From Aestuariibaculum suncheonense (lineage in GTDB: Bacteria > Bacteroidota > Bacteroidia > Flavobacteriales > Flavobacteriaceae): a stretch of 64,000 nt of DNA. The stretch is from positions 1,102,117 to 1,166,116 of the forward strand of contig NZ_JACVXC010000001.1 of assembly GCF_014596935.1 (NCBI RefSeq), read 5' to 3'. A program made the translations under genes and the position numbers. The notes beneath the pieces were generated by a model that saw nothing but the letters and a program-made list of their open reading frames with translations, was not told the origin of the DNA and did no database searches. Positions 18,360-29,363 of the stretch are shown here, piece by piece; position 1 is the stretch's first letter; each line of letters begins with the position of its first letter.

Positions 18360-21300
18360 ATGCAAAAAGAAAGATTCTTAATAAGCCTGGTGCTTTATAT
18401 AAATATTTTAAATATTGGTTTTTCACAGGAAAACATTAAAAAAAGTGAAAAACCAAACATAATTTTTATTTTAACAGATGACCAACGTTTTGATGCTATT
18501 GGTTATGCAGGTAACAAATTTGTTGAAACGCCACAAATGGACGATTTAGCAAAATCAGGTACGTACTTTAGTACCGCCATTGTAACCACTCCTATTTGTG
18601 CCGCTAGTAGGGCAAGTATTTTAACTGGACTACATGAAAGAACCCATAATTTTAATTTTCAGACAGGTAATGTACGTGAGGAATACATGGCGAATTCGTA
18701 TCCAGTATTATTAAAACAAAGCGGATACAAAACTGCATTTTTTGGTAAATATGGAGTACGATATGATGATTTGGAAAAACAATTTGATGTTTATGAATCC
18801 TATGACCGTAACAATGCCTATAATGATAAAAGAGGATATTTTTATAAGACTATAGACAAAGATACCGTTCATTTAACTAGGTATACAGGACAAAAAGCAT
18901 TGGATTATTTAGATAATATAGATACAAATTGTCCTTTTAGTCTTTCATTGTGTTTTAGTGCTCCTCATGCACACGATAGTGCTGTAGATCAATATTTTTG
19001 GCAAAATACAACCGATAAATTATTACAAAATACAGTAATTCCAGAAGCAGATTTATCTAAGGATAAATATTTTGAATCACAACCAAAGTTTGTAAGAGAC
19101 GGCTTTAATAGGTTAAGATGGACATGGCGATATGATACTCCAGAAAAATACCAACATAGCTTGAAAGGGTATTACAGAATGATTTCAGGAATAGACCTTG
19201 AAATAGCTAAAATTCGCGAAAAATTACAAGAAAAAGGATTAGATAAAAATACCGTAATTATTGTAATGGGTGATAATGGATATTTTTTAGGAGAACGTCA
19301 ATTTGCTGGAAAGTGGATGATGTATGATAACTCCATTCGAGTGCCATTAATTATTTACGACCCACGAGTAAACCAACACCACGATGTTGAAGAGATGGTA
19401 TTAAATATAGATGTTCCTAGCACTATTGCTGATCTTGCAGGAATAACTCCTCCAAAAACTTGGCAAGGAAAAAGTTTATTACCATTAGTGCAAAAAAGAG
19501 CTAAGACCATAGAAAGAGATACCATTTTAATAGAACATATCTGGGAGTTTGAACATATTCCACCAAGTGAAGGGGTTCGTACTAAGAATTGGAAATACTT
19601 CAGATATGTAAATGATAAATCTTTTGAAGAATTATATAACCTTAAAAAAGATCCCAAAGAAGTAAATAATCTAATCAATAATCCAAAATATAAAGCCATT
19701 GCTGCAGATTTAAGAGCCAAATGCGATGAATTAATTAAAAAGAATAGTGATTTATATAGAAGTGCTCCCTCTAATTTATCAGTAGAATTAATTAGAGACC
19801 CTAAGGATGTCTCGATTATAGATTTGCAGCCAGAGTTTAGTTGGACAATAGCTAAAGAATCTGTTTTTCAATCGGCATATCAAGTATTAGTTGCTTCATC
19901 AGAAGAAGAACTAGCTTTGAACCAAGGCAATATTTGGGACAGTAAACAGGTGCGTTCCAATATTTCAAGCAATGTAGAGTATAATGGAGCTCCTTTGGAA
20001 ATAGGAAAAACATACTTTTGGAAAGTCCGAATTTGGGATGAAGACAATCGGCTGGTTGACTATTCAAATCCGCAAGCTTTTACTGTGGGAAAAGCCGATA
20101 AAATGATTTCTACTGAAAATAAATATCTGGTTGATAGAATACACCCCGTTAAATTTGAGAAAAGAGGACATGTTTATTTTATGGATTTTGGAAAAGATGC
20201 TTTTTCAACGTTGGAATTTACTTATAAGACCCAAAAAGTAGACACCTTAACAATTAGAATTGGAGAACAGTTGAATGGTAAAATCATTAACAGTAATCCA
20301 ATAGAAAAAAGCCATATTCGTTATCAAGAATTAAAAGTAGAGGTAAGCCCAAGTCAAACCCATTACCAAATTAAAATAAAGGCAGATAAAAGAAATACAT
20401 TGCCCAACAAAGCATTGGCATTACCGATAGGGTTTCCTGTTTTAATGCCTTTCAGATATGTAGAAATAGAAGGATTACAAGGAGATATTTCTAAAGATGA
20501 CTTTCAACAATTAGCGTACCATGGATATTGGGAAGATAATGCAAGTAGCTTTAGCAGTTCAAATGATGTATTAAACCAAGTTTGGGATCTTTGCAAATAC
20601 ACAATTAAGGCAACTACATTTAATGGCCTATATGTAGATGGCGATAGAGAACGTATTCCTTATGAAGCAGATGCGTATTTAAACCAATTAAGTCATTATG
20701 CAACGGACAGGGAGTATGCAATTGCAAGAAGAACTATTGAGTATTTTATGGAACATCCAACATGGCCAACAGAATGGCAACTACATGTTGCCTTAATGTT
20801 TTATGCAGATTACATGTACACGGGAAATACAGAACTAATAGAAAAATATTATGATAAGTTAAAATACAAAACACTTTATGAGTTAGCGAATGAAGATGGT
20901 TTAATTTCCTCTGCTAATGTGACTCCTGAGTACATGAAAAAATTAGGTTTCGGCCCACTAGAAACAGAATTGAGAGATATTGTAGATTGGCCTTCTGCGG
21001 GTTGGGGAGGCGATCCTGAAAATAAAGGAGAAAGAGACGGATATGTATTTAAACCTTACAATACAGTTGTAAATGCTTTTTACTATCAAAACATGACAAT
21101 TATGGCCAAATTTGCTGAAGTTTTGGGGAAATCTAAAGAAGCCGAGGATTTTAAAATAAGAGCTTTAAAAGTGAAACAAGCGCTTAACCAGAAAATGTTC
21201 AATAGTGAGCGTGGTATATATGTAGATGGTATTGGAACAGAGCATGCCTCTTTACATTCAAATATGTTGCCTTTAGCCTTTAATATGGTGCCTCAAGACA

Positions 21301-21878
21301 AATTAGGAACTGTTGTAAACTTTATAAAGTCAAGAGGAATGGCTTGTAGTGTTTATGGTGCTCAATATCTTCTAGAGGGCTTGTATAATGCAGGGGAAGA
21401 AGAATATACTTTACAACTTTTAACAAATAAAAGCGATAGAAGTTGGTACAATATGATTAGAGTTGGATCTACTATGACTATGGAGGCTTGGGATATAAAA
21501 TATAAAAATAATTTAGATTGGAATCATGCTTGGGGTGCTGTGCCAGCAAACATCGTAACAAGGGAATTATGGGGAATTACACCTAAAACACCAGGCTTTA
21601 GAATTGCCAATATTAATCCTCAAATGGGAAATTTAAAAGAAAGTAGTATTCAGGTGCCTACTGTGCTGGGAGACATTAAGGCAAGTTATACTTTTAATTC
21701 TCCACGTTTACAGACTTACATTATTGAAATTCCAGCCAATATGGTTGCAGAATTCTCAATAAATCCATCTCCAGGTAAAGAACTAATGCATAACGGTAAA
21801 AAAGTAGCATCAGCATTTGGTTCAGTAAGATTAACCCCAGGGAAACATGAAATTAAGTTAGTAATCAATTCATTTTAA
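18360..21878 (+). CDS. Two-enzyme fusion: S1 sulfatase plus GH78 alpha-L-rhamnosidase
   Basis: A 1172-residue protein with a signal peptide (~1-22). Residues ~30-455 form a type I sulfatase: metal-binding Asp40-Asp41 (FILTDDQR), the formylglycine site at Cys80 in [11 protein letters not shown], and GDNGYFLGE. From ~460 the sequence changes to an alpha-L-rhamnosidase: a fibronectin-like N-domain ([19 protein letters not shown]), beta-sandwich, and the (alpha/alpha)6 barrel with the acidic motif [13 protein letters not shown] (Asp762, Glu764, Glu769) and a C-terminal beta-domain. The pairing implies stepwise removal of sulfate and then rhamnose from the same chain end. Similar fusions occur in ulvan PULs of marine Flavobacteriia, as I recall. 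It needs a sulfatase-maturing enzyme not seen in this window. Confidence 0.95.
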   Translation: MQKERFLISLVLYINILNIGFSQENIKKSEKPNIIFILTDDQRFDAIGYAGNKFVETPQMDDLAKSGTYFSTAIVTTPICAASRASILTGLHERTHNFNFQTGNVREEYMANSYPVLLKQSGYKTAFFGKYGVRYDDLEKQFDVYESYDRNNAYNDKRGYFYKTIDKDTVHLTRYTGQKALDYLDNIDTNCPFSLSLCFSAPHAHDSAVDQYFWQNTTDKLLQNTVIPEADLSKDKYFESQPKFVRDGFNRLRWTWRYDTPEKYQHSLKGYYRMISGIDLEIAKIREKLQEKGLDKNTVIIVMGDNGYFLGERQFAGKWMMYDNSIRVPLIIYDPRVNQHHDVEEMVLNIDVPSTIADLAGITPPKTWQGKSLLPLVQKRAKTIERDTILIEHIWEFEHIPPSEGVRTKNWKYFRYVNDKSFEELYNLKKDPKEVNNLINNPKYKAIAADLRAKCDELIKKNSDLYRSAPSNLSVELIRDPKDVSIIDLQPEFSWTIAKESVFQSAYQVLVASSEEELALNQGNIWDSKQVRSNISSNVEYNGAPLEIGKTYFWKVRIWDEDNRLVDYSNPQAFTVGKADKMISTENKYLVDRIHPVKFEKRGHVYFMDFGKDAFSTLEFTYKTQKVDTLTIRIGEQLNGKIINSNPIEKSHIRYQELKVEVSPSQTHYQIKIKADKRNTLPNKALALPIGFPVLMPFRYVEIEGLQGDISKDDFQQLAYHGYWEDNASSFSSSNDVLNQVWDLCKYTIKATTFNGLYVDGDRERIPYEADAYLNQLSHYATDREYAIARRTIEYFMEHPTWPTEWQLHVALMFYADYMYTGNTELIEKYYDKLKYKTLYELANEDGLISSANVTPEYMKKLGFGPLETELRDIVDWPSAGWGGDPENKGERDGYVFKPYNTVVNAFYYQNMTIMAKFAEVLGKSKEAEDFKIRALKVKQALNQKMFNSERGIYVDGIGTEHASLHSNMLPLAFNMVPQDKLGTVVNFIKSRGMACSVYGAQYLLEGLYNAGEEEYTLQLLTNKSDRSWYNMIRVGSTMTMEAWDIKYKNNLDWNHAWGAVPANIVTRELWGITPKTPGFRIANINPQMGNLKESSIQVPTVLGDIKASYTFNSPRLQTYIIEIPANMVAEFSINPSPGKELMHNGKKVASAFGSVRLTPGKHEIKLVINSF

Positions 21879-22026
21879 TAGCCCCTAATAAGTTAATTTT
21901 TAAAACGGCCTCTTAACAAACTAAAGTATTGGGTAGCATTTTTAGATTAAGCTAATTGATGATTATGCTGTAATTAATCAGATATTATAACGCCGGTAAA
22001 AATATTTAAAACAAAAAAAGAAGAGA

Positions 22027-24585
22027 ATGACGAATTTTAGAAATAATATCATTAGTTATTCAATAATATTTTGTTGTTCTTTTGCTTTTACACAAGAATT
22101 TGAACGCCCATTTATTTGGGTGAAAAAGGAAGATAAAAAGGAAATTCTTAGTAAAATCAAGGAACAAGAATGGGCTACTTCTTTTTATGGAGAATTTATT
22201 CAAAGAATAAATGATGATATTTCCGAATACAACAATAATCCCCAAAAGTTTTTAAATAATATCCCTTTTGATTGGTCTAAACAAAAAAAAGGGAAAACCC
22301 CTCCCTTAAAAACGTATCAAATTTTTAACAAATCAAATAATCTAGAGAGAAATCAGCTAAAAAATTATCTGCAAATAGGAATAGATTGTGGTGTACTTTA
22401 TTTCTTAACAGAAAGAAAGGAATATGGGCAATGCGCTTTAGATATTTTGTATGCTTATATTGAGGGAATCACACAATTAAGTCCTTCAAAGGATAAACGA
22501 AATGGAGGCTGGGTTTATCCAAGCGACCATTTAAGAGAAGCTCGCGTTGTTGGAGCACAACTTCCTGTTTTATATGATTTTGTGGTTTCATATTTAAAGA
22601 AAGGAAATAAGCCTTATGATATAGGAGCAAAAACTAATGTTAAATTTCCTTATGAAAAAGCTCAATTTGTTTTTAGAACATATGCAAAATTAGCTATTGA
22701 GCATGGTCATACAGGGTCTAATTGGTCGGTTTTAGAATCTGTTAGTTTAATTCAAAATGCTTTAGCTCTGGAAAATGTTAATGATAGGAATTATTATTTA
22801 AGTTATTTTTTAAAACAAGGAACAGACCAACAAGATGCTTTACCGGATGTGGCAAAAAAATATATAAAAGAAGGCGATGTTTTTCCAGAAACCTCCCAAT
22901 ATTCAAACGTAGTATCAGAATATTTAACCAGGATGTTTTGGGTTTTAGAACGATATAATCCTGATTTAAAACTGACACAAGAATATGATAAAATTCTGTT
23001 TGCATTAGATAGATGGAACAGTATTAGTTACCCTAATGGCGAAATTATAAGGTTCGGCGATGGAAAACGCCATTTAGAAACACCTTATGAGGTTTATGAA
23101 ATTGCATATTCTTTAGGTGAAAAAAACTCTGTACCATCATTAACACAAAAGTTTGGACCCTTAATTTCAGAAGTTTTAATACATGAAAAATACAATAAAG
23201 GGAATGTAGGAAAAAGATCAGTAAAGGTTGAGCCTTATTTTACGCCAACAAGATTACTTTGGTTGCAAAAAACAGAATCTTACTCTTTAGATCAGGCCGA
23301 ACTACCTAGAACAGATGTTTTCGAGCATGCAGGCATTTATTTACAACGTAATTTAAGTGCAACAAAAGGACCTGAATATGGCTTGATGTGTTTTGTAGGA
23401 GGCGGGCACATGGTGCATGGTCATGCTAATGGTATGGATATGGAATTATATGGTTTGGGTGAAGTACTTGGTGTTGACAACGGAAGAGGAAAATATAGAG
23501 AAGACATTCATGAAAATTATTCAAGATTATATGCTGCACATAATACGGTTGTTGTAAATGGAGCAAGCCAAGGAGAAGGAGGATGGGCAAATTTAGGAAT
23601 CAATAAAACCGAACTCTTGGTAATGGAACCTAAGCCATTGGAAAAAGCGTTGTCCCCTAATTATTCCTTTACAATTACGAGTTTTAAGGATGATAAAGGA
23701 GAAAAAGCAGAAGCTTTACAAACACGAACTCTAGCTCTAGTTAGAACATCTGATAAAACGGGTTATTATGTCGATGTATTTCGTTCAAAATCATCTTTAT
23801 CCAATCAATATCACGATTATATATACCATAACATTGGCGATAAGCTGTTGTTTTTAAATAAAGATTTAAAATTAAGAAACGATGAAGAACGCTATCAAGC
23901 CAATGTTAAAGGAGATTGGCAACAACATAGAACATACAGAAATCCAGGTTGGCATTTTTTTAAGGATGTAAAGTCTTCAAATGTTTATAATAATGATGTT
24001 AGAGCTCAATTTGAAATTGAAAATATAAAAGAGAAAAGAGGATATATGAATCTTTTTATTATTGGGAATGATAATAGAGAGTATACCAAAGTAAAAGCAC
24101 CACATACTTTTGAAGGCCCTAAACCATATGATACGTTGTCTACACCAACATTAGTAATCCGGCAAAAAGGGGCTGCATGGAATAACCCCTTTGCTGTTGT
24201 TTATGAACCCAATTTTAATAAAAATAACAATGAAGGAATTCAATCTGTAACTAAGTTACAGGAAAATGGTGTTTTTAAAGGTTTTAATATTATTAGCATT
24301 ATAAATGGAAAAAAGATACAGCAATATGTTCTTATTCAAGAAAAGGATCAAGTGTATAGTAGCAAGGAGCTTGAATTGACCTTTAAAGGAACTTTTGCCA
24401 TTATTACACAAAACTCTTTAAATAAACTTCAAGATGTTTATATAGGGGATGGAGAAAAACTGGTTTATCGAAATATTGTTATTGAACCCAATAATAAAAG
24501 TAAGCTTGAAGTCTATATTAATTTTTTAAAAAATAGGCCAGAGATAAATTCAAGAAACACTAATGTAAAGATTTATGAAAATTAA
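22027..24585 (+). CDS. Heparinase II/III-like polysaccharide lyase (candidate PL40 or related)
   Basis: An 852-residue protein with a signal peptide (~1-22). The N-terminal half is helical, as in alpha/alpha-toroid lyases (IEHGHTGSNWSVLESVSLIQNAL). The C-terminal half has the heparinase II/III signature around His461-x-x-His464-x-His466 (GGGHMVHGHANGMDMELYG, then VDNGRGKYRE and AAHNTVVVNG) followed by a long beta-sandwich. Such enzymes cleave uronic acid-containing glycans by beta-elimination, leaving an unsaturated uronate that GH105 enzymes remove. In a rhamnose/uronate PUL a PL40-type ulvan lyase is a good candidate, but the family number is from memory and untested. Its last 11 nt overlap the GH106 gene, indicating translational coupling. 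Confidence 0.82.
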   Translation: MTNFRNNIISYSIIFCCSFAFTQEFERPFIWVKKEDKKEILSKIKEQEWATSFYGEFIQRINDDISEYNNNPQKFLNNIPFDWSKQKKGKTPPLKTYQIFNKSNNLERNQLKNYLQIGIDCGVLYFLTERKEYGQCALDILYAYIEGITQLSPSKDKRNGGWVYPSDHLREARVVGAQLPVLYDFVVSYLKKGNKPYDIGAKTNVKFPYEKAQFVFRTYAKLAIEHGHTGSNWSVLESVSLIQNALALENVNDRNYYLSYFLKQGTDQQDALPDVAKKYIKEGDVFPETSQYSNVVSEYLTRMFWVLERYNPDLKLTQEYDKILFALDRWNSISYPNGEIIRFGDGKRHLETPYEVYEIAYSLGEKNSVPSLTQKFGPLISEVLIHEKYNKGNVGKRSVKVEPYFTPTRLLWLQKTESYSLDQAELPRTDVFEHAGIYLQRNLSATKGPEYGLMCFVGGGHMVHGHANGMDMELYGLGEVLGVDNGRGKYREDIHENYSRLYAAHNTVVVNGASQGEGGWANLGINKTELLVMEPKPLEKALSPNYSFTITSFKDDKGEKAEALQTRTLALVRTSDKTGYYVDVFRSKSSLSNQYHDYIYHNIGDKLLFLNKDLKLRNDEERYQANVKGDWQQHRTYRNPGWHFFKDVKSSNVYNNDVRAQFEIENIKEKRGYMNLFIIGNDNREYTKVKAPHTFEGPKPYDTLSTPTLVIRQKGAAWNNPFAVVYEPNFNKNNNEGIQSVTKLQENGVFKGFNIISIINGKKIQQYVLIQEKDQVYSSKELELTFKGTFAIITQNSLNKLQDVYIGDGEKLVYRNIVIEPNNKSKLEVYINFLKNRPEINSRNTNVKIYEN

Positions 24586-27500
24586 ATATAATACATGGCT
24601 TTTCATGGTCCAAGGGGTAATATTTTTTAGTGTTTTTACCCTTTTTGGTCAACAATTGGAAAACGGTTTTAAAAATCCGCCGGAACGTGCTAAACCAAGA
24701 ACCTGGATGCATGCTATGAGTGGGAATATTTCTAAACCCGGGCTAACCAAAGATTTGGAGGCTATAAAAGAAGTTGGTATAGGTGGAGTCCTGTTGTTTA
24801 ATGTGTCTCATACTATTCCTCAAGGTAATGTGAATTTTAATTCAGAGAATCATCAAGAATTAATAGGACATGCAGCTAAAGAATGTGAACGTTTGGGCTT
24901 AAGTTTTGGTGTACATAATTGTGATGGATGGACTTCTAGTGGAGGGCCTTGGAATACCCCAGAAAATTCCATGAAGCAAGTCGTTTGGAATGAGAAAATT
25001 ATTGAAGGTGGAAAAAAAAGCAATTTAACCTTAGAAAAACCAACAGTTAGAGAAGGATTTTATAAAGATATAGCGGTGGTTGCCTATCCATCATTATTTG
25101 CAGAATTAGAAGATAATTCAGTGAAACCCATCATCACATCATCCGATAAAACGTTCGACATCAAATTGGTTTCAGATGGAAAATGGGATAAAACATCTGT
25201 TTTACACGCTTCAGAGAAAGATAAAAACTGGGTTCAGTTTGATTTTGGAAAACCTTATGGAGTAAAATCAATATATATGCCACTCACAAAGGCGATTAAC
25301 GGAAGTAGAAAATCAACTCTTTTAATATCAGATGATGGGGTAAATTTTAATGAAGCTCAAGCTTTTAATTTAAAACGATTGGGGAAGCGTGAATTTGCGA
25401 TAGATGAGAGTTTTTCCGAAATAAAAGCAAGGTATTTTAGAATTATAATCGAGGATAATTATGAGATTATGGAAGTGAGCCTTAATAAAAGGCAAAATTA
25501 TCCTAATTTTTTGGCCAAAACCTCCTTGTTTAAAATAGAAGATAGCAGATTAAAGCCTTTAGAAAGTGACGATGCATCTTCTATTATTAATATAAATGAC
25601 ATCATAGATTTAACACATGCGATGAATAGCGATGGTAATTTGAGTGTAAAGCTTCCTAAAGGGAATTGGACGATTTTGCGTTTTGGATTTACTTCAACAG
25701 GTGCCGTTAATTCTCCAGCCTCTGATGAAGGAAGAGGTCTTGAAGTTGATAAAATGAGTAAATCTGCTTTAAAAATCCACTACGATGCTTATGTAGGTAA
25801 AGTTGTTGAAAATACTAAAAATATTGCTCCAAGTGCTATGCAATATCTGGAGATTGATAGCTTTGAGGTAGGAGGGCAAAATTGGACAGATGGTTATGAG
25901 GCTATTTTCCTTGAAACATATGGGCATTCACTGATTCCTTTTTTGCCAGTTTATGCTGGTAGAATGGTAGAAAGTGCGCAGGCTACCGATGCGGTTTTAT
26001 GGGAAATTAGAAAGCTTAACAGCGATTTAATTACCGAAAATTATTTTGGAGAATTCACAAAATTGACGCATGATGATGGACTTATTAGTTACATAGAACC
26101 GTATTCTTTTAATGCCCCTTTTAATGAATTAGACGCCGCAAAGCAAACCGATATACCTATGGGCGAGTTCTGGATGCACCAACGCTATCAAACAGAAACT
26201 GCTGTGTCTGGAGCACGCATTTATGGAAAAAAAATAATTTCAGCCGAGTCTTTTTCAGCGCAATCGCAAATCAATTGGAAAGGTCATCCGGGGATGTCCA
26301 AGACTACTGGAGATATGGCTTGGATTTTAGGAATCAATGAGTTTATGTTTCATCGATTTGCTCATCAAGCAAATACCAAAGTATTACCAGGTATGACGAT
26401 GAGTCAGTGGGGTTCTCATATCGATAGAACTCAGACCTGGTGGTACAATGCCGGCGCCGCCTGGTTTAAATATTTAGCAAGAGGGTCATATTTGCTAAGG
26501 CAAGGCAATCCTGTATCCGATATGTTAGTTTATGTTGGTGAAGGTTCTCCCAATTCTGTGACTTCCAGAAATAGTTTTTCACATAACATTCCAGTAACAA
26601 TTAATTACGATAATATAAACACGGATGCTCTGTTGAATAGGATAGAAGCTAAAGAAGGCATGCTGGTGTTGCCAGAAGGTACAAGCTATAAGTTATTGGC
26701 TTTGCACAACTGCGATATGCTAACTTTAAAGACTTTGAGGAAGCTAAATGAATTCTCTGAGCAGGGTATTATAATTGTGGGAAACAAGCCTAATGGGTTA
26801 GCTGGGTATTTAAAGTCTAGAGAAGAAACAGATGCATTCAATTATTTGGTAAATAAAATATGGAGTAGTAAAACCACGTTTTCTTCTTTTGATTGGAACA
26901 CTATTTTCAGTACTAATAACTTAAGTTACGACCTAATAGTTTCTACACCAAGTAAAGAGATTCCTTATATACACAGAAAAACACAAAATGAAGATATTTA
27001 CTTCATTTATAATCAAGATTCTATAGCCCAAAACGTTCATTTAAAATTTTCTATAAAAGGTAAACAGCCTGAATTATGGAATCCTATGACAGGGGATATT
27101 ACTAGGCTGGCCTGTTATCAGGAAAATGACCAAGGCATGGTAACAGATGTTCAATTGAAGCCATTGGAATCTGTTTTTATAATTTTAAAAGAGCGCTCAA
27201 AAGACATCCATTCTATTGTGTCAATTAAAAGTTCATCAGAATCAAAGCCTACTTTTTACTACAATAAAAAGGATGAGATTGAAATGTTGGTTAACCAGAA
27301 TGGAGATTACTCAGTGGTTTTTAATGATGAATCAGAAAAGACTGTTAAGGTTAACAATCTTCCTGAGAATAAAATTTTGAACAGTTCATGGCTACTACAA
27401 TTTAAAGCGCCATACGGTTATGAAAATACTATTGTTATAGATTCACTTTATAATTTGACCAATTCGGAAATTTTTGATATTAAACATTTTTCGGGTACGG

Positions 27501-27937
27501 TGGACTATAGTTCGTCATTTACTTTATCTGAAAAAGAAATAAAACCAGATATTAAAATAAACTTAGACTTAGGAAAGGTAAGCATTGCGGCCAAGGTTTT
27601 TGTGAATGATAAAGAGGTCTCGGTTTTATGGGTTATGCCATATGCTGTTGATATAACAGACTATGTTAAGAAAGGAAAGAATACACTTAGAATAGAAGTC
27701 ACAAATACATGGACTAACAGACTTATTGGTGATGAACATTATGAGAGAACTGATGGTTACAGTATTTCTGATTCTAAAATGCCAGATTGGTATATTAATA
27801 ATGAACCAATGCCATTAGGAAAAAGGGTAACTTTTTCTGCCTATCCTTTTTATAAGAAGAACGACCCCTTAATGTCTTCAGGTTTGATTGGCCCAATTAC
27901 TATTAACTTCAGTAAAGTAGTTATAAATAGTAATTAA
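24575..27937 (+). CDS. GH106-type alpha-L-rhamnosidase
   Basis: A 1120-residue exported enzyme (signal peptide to about FGQQ). It opens with the GH106 pattern ENGFKNPPERAKPRTWMHAMSG split over two short motifs, then LEAIKEVGIGGVLLFN, a YLEIDSFEVGG block, and the paired acidic sites GEFW (Glu531) and ISAESFS (Glu558) that are good candidates for the inverting catalytic residues. The C-terminal part contains galactose-binding-like beta-sandwiches (ITDYVKKGKNTLRIEVTNTW). GH106 enzymes release terminal alpha-L-rhamnose, known from pectic rhamnogalacturonans. It starts inside the lyase gene (11-nt overlap). Together with GH78 it gives two rhamnosidases of different families in one locus. Confidence 0.9.
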   Translation: MKIKYNTWLFMVQGVIFFSVFTLFGQQLENGFKNPPERAKPRTWMHAMSGNISKPGLTKDLEAIKEVGIGGVLLFNVSHTIPQGNVNFNSENHQELIGHAAKECERLGLSFGVHNCDGWTSSGGPWNTPENSMKQVVWNEKIIEGGKKSNLTLEKPTVREGFYKDIAVVAYPSLFAELEDNSVKPIITSSDKTFDIKLVSDGKWDKTSVLHASEKDKNWVQFDFGKPYGVKSIYMPLTKAINGSRKSTLLISDDGVNFNEAQAFNLKRLGKREFAIDESFSEIKARYFRIIIEDNYEIMEVSLNKRQNYPNFLAKTSLFKIEDSRLKPLESDDASSIININDIIDLTHAMNSDGNLSVKLPKGNWTILRFGFTSTGAVNSPASDEGRGLEVDKMSKSALKIHYDAYVGKVVENTKNIAPSAMQYLEIDSFEVGGQNWTDGYEAIFLETYGHSLIPFLPVYAGRMVESAQATDAVLWEIRKLNSDLITENYFGEFTKLTHDDGLISYIEPYSFNAPFNELDAAKQTDIPMGEFWMHQRYQTETAVSGARIYGKKIISAESFSAQSQINWKGHPGMSKTTGDMAWILGINEFMFHRFAHQANTKVLPGMTMSQWGSHIDRTQTWWYNAGAAWFKYLARGSYLLRQGNPVSDMLVYVGEGSPNSVTSRNSFSHNIPVTINYDNINTDALLNRIEAKEGMLVLPEGTSYKLLALHNCDMLTLKTLRKLNEFSEQGIIIVGNKPNGLAGYLKSREETDAFNYLVNKIWSSKTTFSSFDWNTIFSTNNLSYDLIVSTPSKEIPYIHRKTQNEDIYFIYNQDSIAQNVHLKFSIKGKQPELWNPMTGDITRLACYQENDQGMVTDVQLKPLESVFIILKERSKDIHSIVSIKSSSESKPTFYYNKKDEIEMLVNQNGDYSVVFNDESEKTVKVNNLPENKILNSSWLLQFKAPYGYENTIVIDSLYNLTNSEIFDIKHFSGTVDYSSSFTLSEKEIKPDIKINLDLGKVSIAAKVFVNDKEVSVLWVMPYAVDITDYVKKGKNTLRIEVTNTWTNRLIGDEHYERTDGYSISDSKMPDWYINNEPMPLGKRVTFSAYPFYKKNDPLMSSGLIGPITINFSKVVINSN

Positions 27938-27957
27938 TAGTAAAGTATTTATAAGTA

Positions 27958-29322
27958 ATGAAACAGGAATTTATGCACACAATTAAAACGAGTTTAATAA
28001 TAGTTGTTATTATAACAAATACATTAGTCGTTGCTCAAAACCCAATAGTTCCAAACAAAGGATTGAACGATCCGCATATTCATATTTTTGATGATATAGC
28101 TTATTTGTATGCTTCACATGATAAGTCTATAGAGAATAAAGGGTTTGTTATGGAAGATTGGTGGGTTTGGTCATCTCCAGACCTAGTTAACTGGACAAGG
28201 CGTAGTACTTTAAAACCAGATAATACTTATATAGGAAAGTCTTTCCAGAGTTGTTGGGCAACAGATGTTGGTTATAAAAATGGTAAGTATTATTGGTATT
28301 TTTCTGAAGGTAATGAGCAAACAGGTGTTGTTGTTGGAGATTCTCCTGTTGGTCCTTGGAACGATCCATTAGGTAAACCTTTATTATCCTCTGAATTAAC
28401 TCCAACGCACGAGTATGATATGGCCGTTTTCGAAGAAGATAATGGTGAACATTACATCTTTTTTGGAGTTTGGGATTATTACGTGGCCAAGTTAAATAAC
28501 GATATGATCAGTCTTGCCGAGACACCAAAAAAAATCATCATCAATAATCCAAGAGGGCCTTATAATAGAGATGGGAATAATAAGAGTATGCCTACAGACG
28601 ATAAACCATTTGTGCATAAATACAATAACAAATATTATTTGTCTTGGGGCTGTTTTTATGCCATGTCCGATAATTTGTATGGCCCATATGATTATGTTGA
28701 TACAATTATTAAAGAAAGCAGTTTTGCAAAAGGTTATGCTAACCCAACATGGCCAAATGGGTTTTTACAAGGGCGACATGGTAGTTTTTTTGAGTGGCAT
28801 AACCAGTGGTATTTTGCATACTGTGACATTAGCCAAACAAATAACAGATGGTTTAGGGATACATTTATAAGTTACGTGCATTATAAGGACAATGGAGAAA
28901 TAGCAACTATTCGTGTGGATGGTGTAGGGGTAGGGCAATATGATGCTAATCAAGGTTTTATAGAAGCGGAAGATTATTTTAAAGCCAATGGAATACAAAA
29001 AACAGAAAATGTAATGGGTGGGTTTTCAATAAGGAGCAATGAGAATAGTGCTTTTGTAGTTTATCCAAACATTGAAAACTTAAAAGCTAAAAGCACCATT
29101 GAATTTGAAGTCCTGTCCAAAACAGAAACCGAAGTAGAAGTTAGAGATGGGTCCCCAACAGGAAAACTTTTATCTACTTGTAAGTTGCCAGGGAATACTA
29201 CTAATGCCTTTATAAATGAAAGTTTTAAAATAAATGAGTTATATAACGGACAAACAATATGTTTGGTGTTTAAATCTTCGGCAAACTCTAATTTAAAACT
29301 AAACAGATTTAGGTTTAAATAA
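27958..29322 (+). CDS. GH43-like five-bladed propeller with C-terminal CBM6-type domain
   Basis: A 454-residue exported protein with signal cleavage near VVAQ. The propeller contains the general-base Asp38 (GLNDPHIHIF) and YDMAVFEEDNGEHYIFFG, where the pKa-modulating Asp is expected. At the place where GH43 enzymes usually have the acid Glu (E-x-P before a YYL segment) it reads DKPFVHKYNNKYYLSW, so the acid is probably Asp or the alignment is unusual. Residues ~335-454 look like a CBM6/CBM35 jelly roll (EAEDYF, NRFRFK). GH43 covers beta-xylosidases, alpha-L-arabinofuranosidases and galactanases. It sits between GH106 and GH3 in the same-strand run. An alternative start at 27973 is possible. 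Confidence 0.83.
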   Translation: MKQEFMHTIKTSLIIVVIITNTLVVAQNPIVPNKGLNDPHIHIFDDIAYLYASHDKSIENKGFVMEDWWVWSSPDLVNWTRRSTLKPDNTYIGKSFQSCWATDVGYKNGKYYWYFSEGNEQTGVVVGDSPVGPWNDPLGKPLLSSELTPTHEYDMAVFEEDNGEHYIFFGVWDYYVAKLNNDMISLAETPKKIIINNPRGPYNRDGNNKSMPTDDKPFVHKYNNKYYLSWGCFYAMSDNLYGPYDYVDTIIKESSFAKGYANPTWPNGFLQGRHGSFFEWHNQWYFAYCDISQTNNRWFRDTFISYVHYKDNGEIATIRVDGVGVGQYDANQGFIEAEDYFKANGIQKTENVMGGFSIRSNENSAFVVYPNIENLKAKSTIEFEVLSKTETEVEVRDGSPTGKLLSTCKLPGNTTNAFINESFKINELYNGQTICLVFKSSANSNLKLNRFRFK

Positions 29323-29363
29323 AATTTAAAAAACAAAAACATAATACTTTATATATTATCAAT

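Noticed and set aside
28514..28870. 118-codon plus-strand ORF inside the GH43-like gene
   Set aside because: Alternative-frame shadow of the GH43-like gene without recognisable domain or start context.
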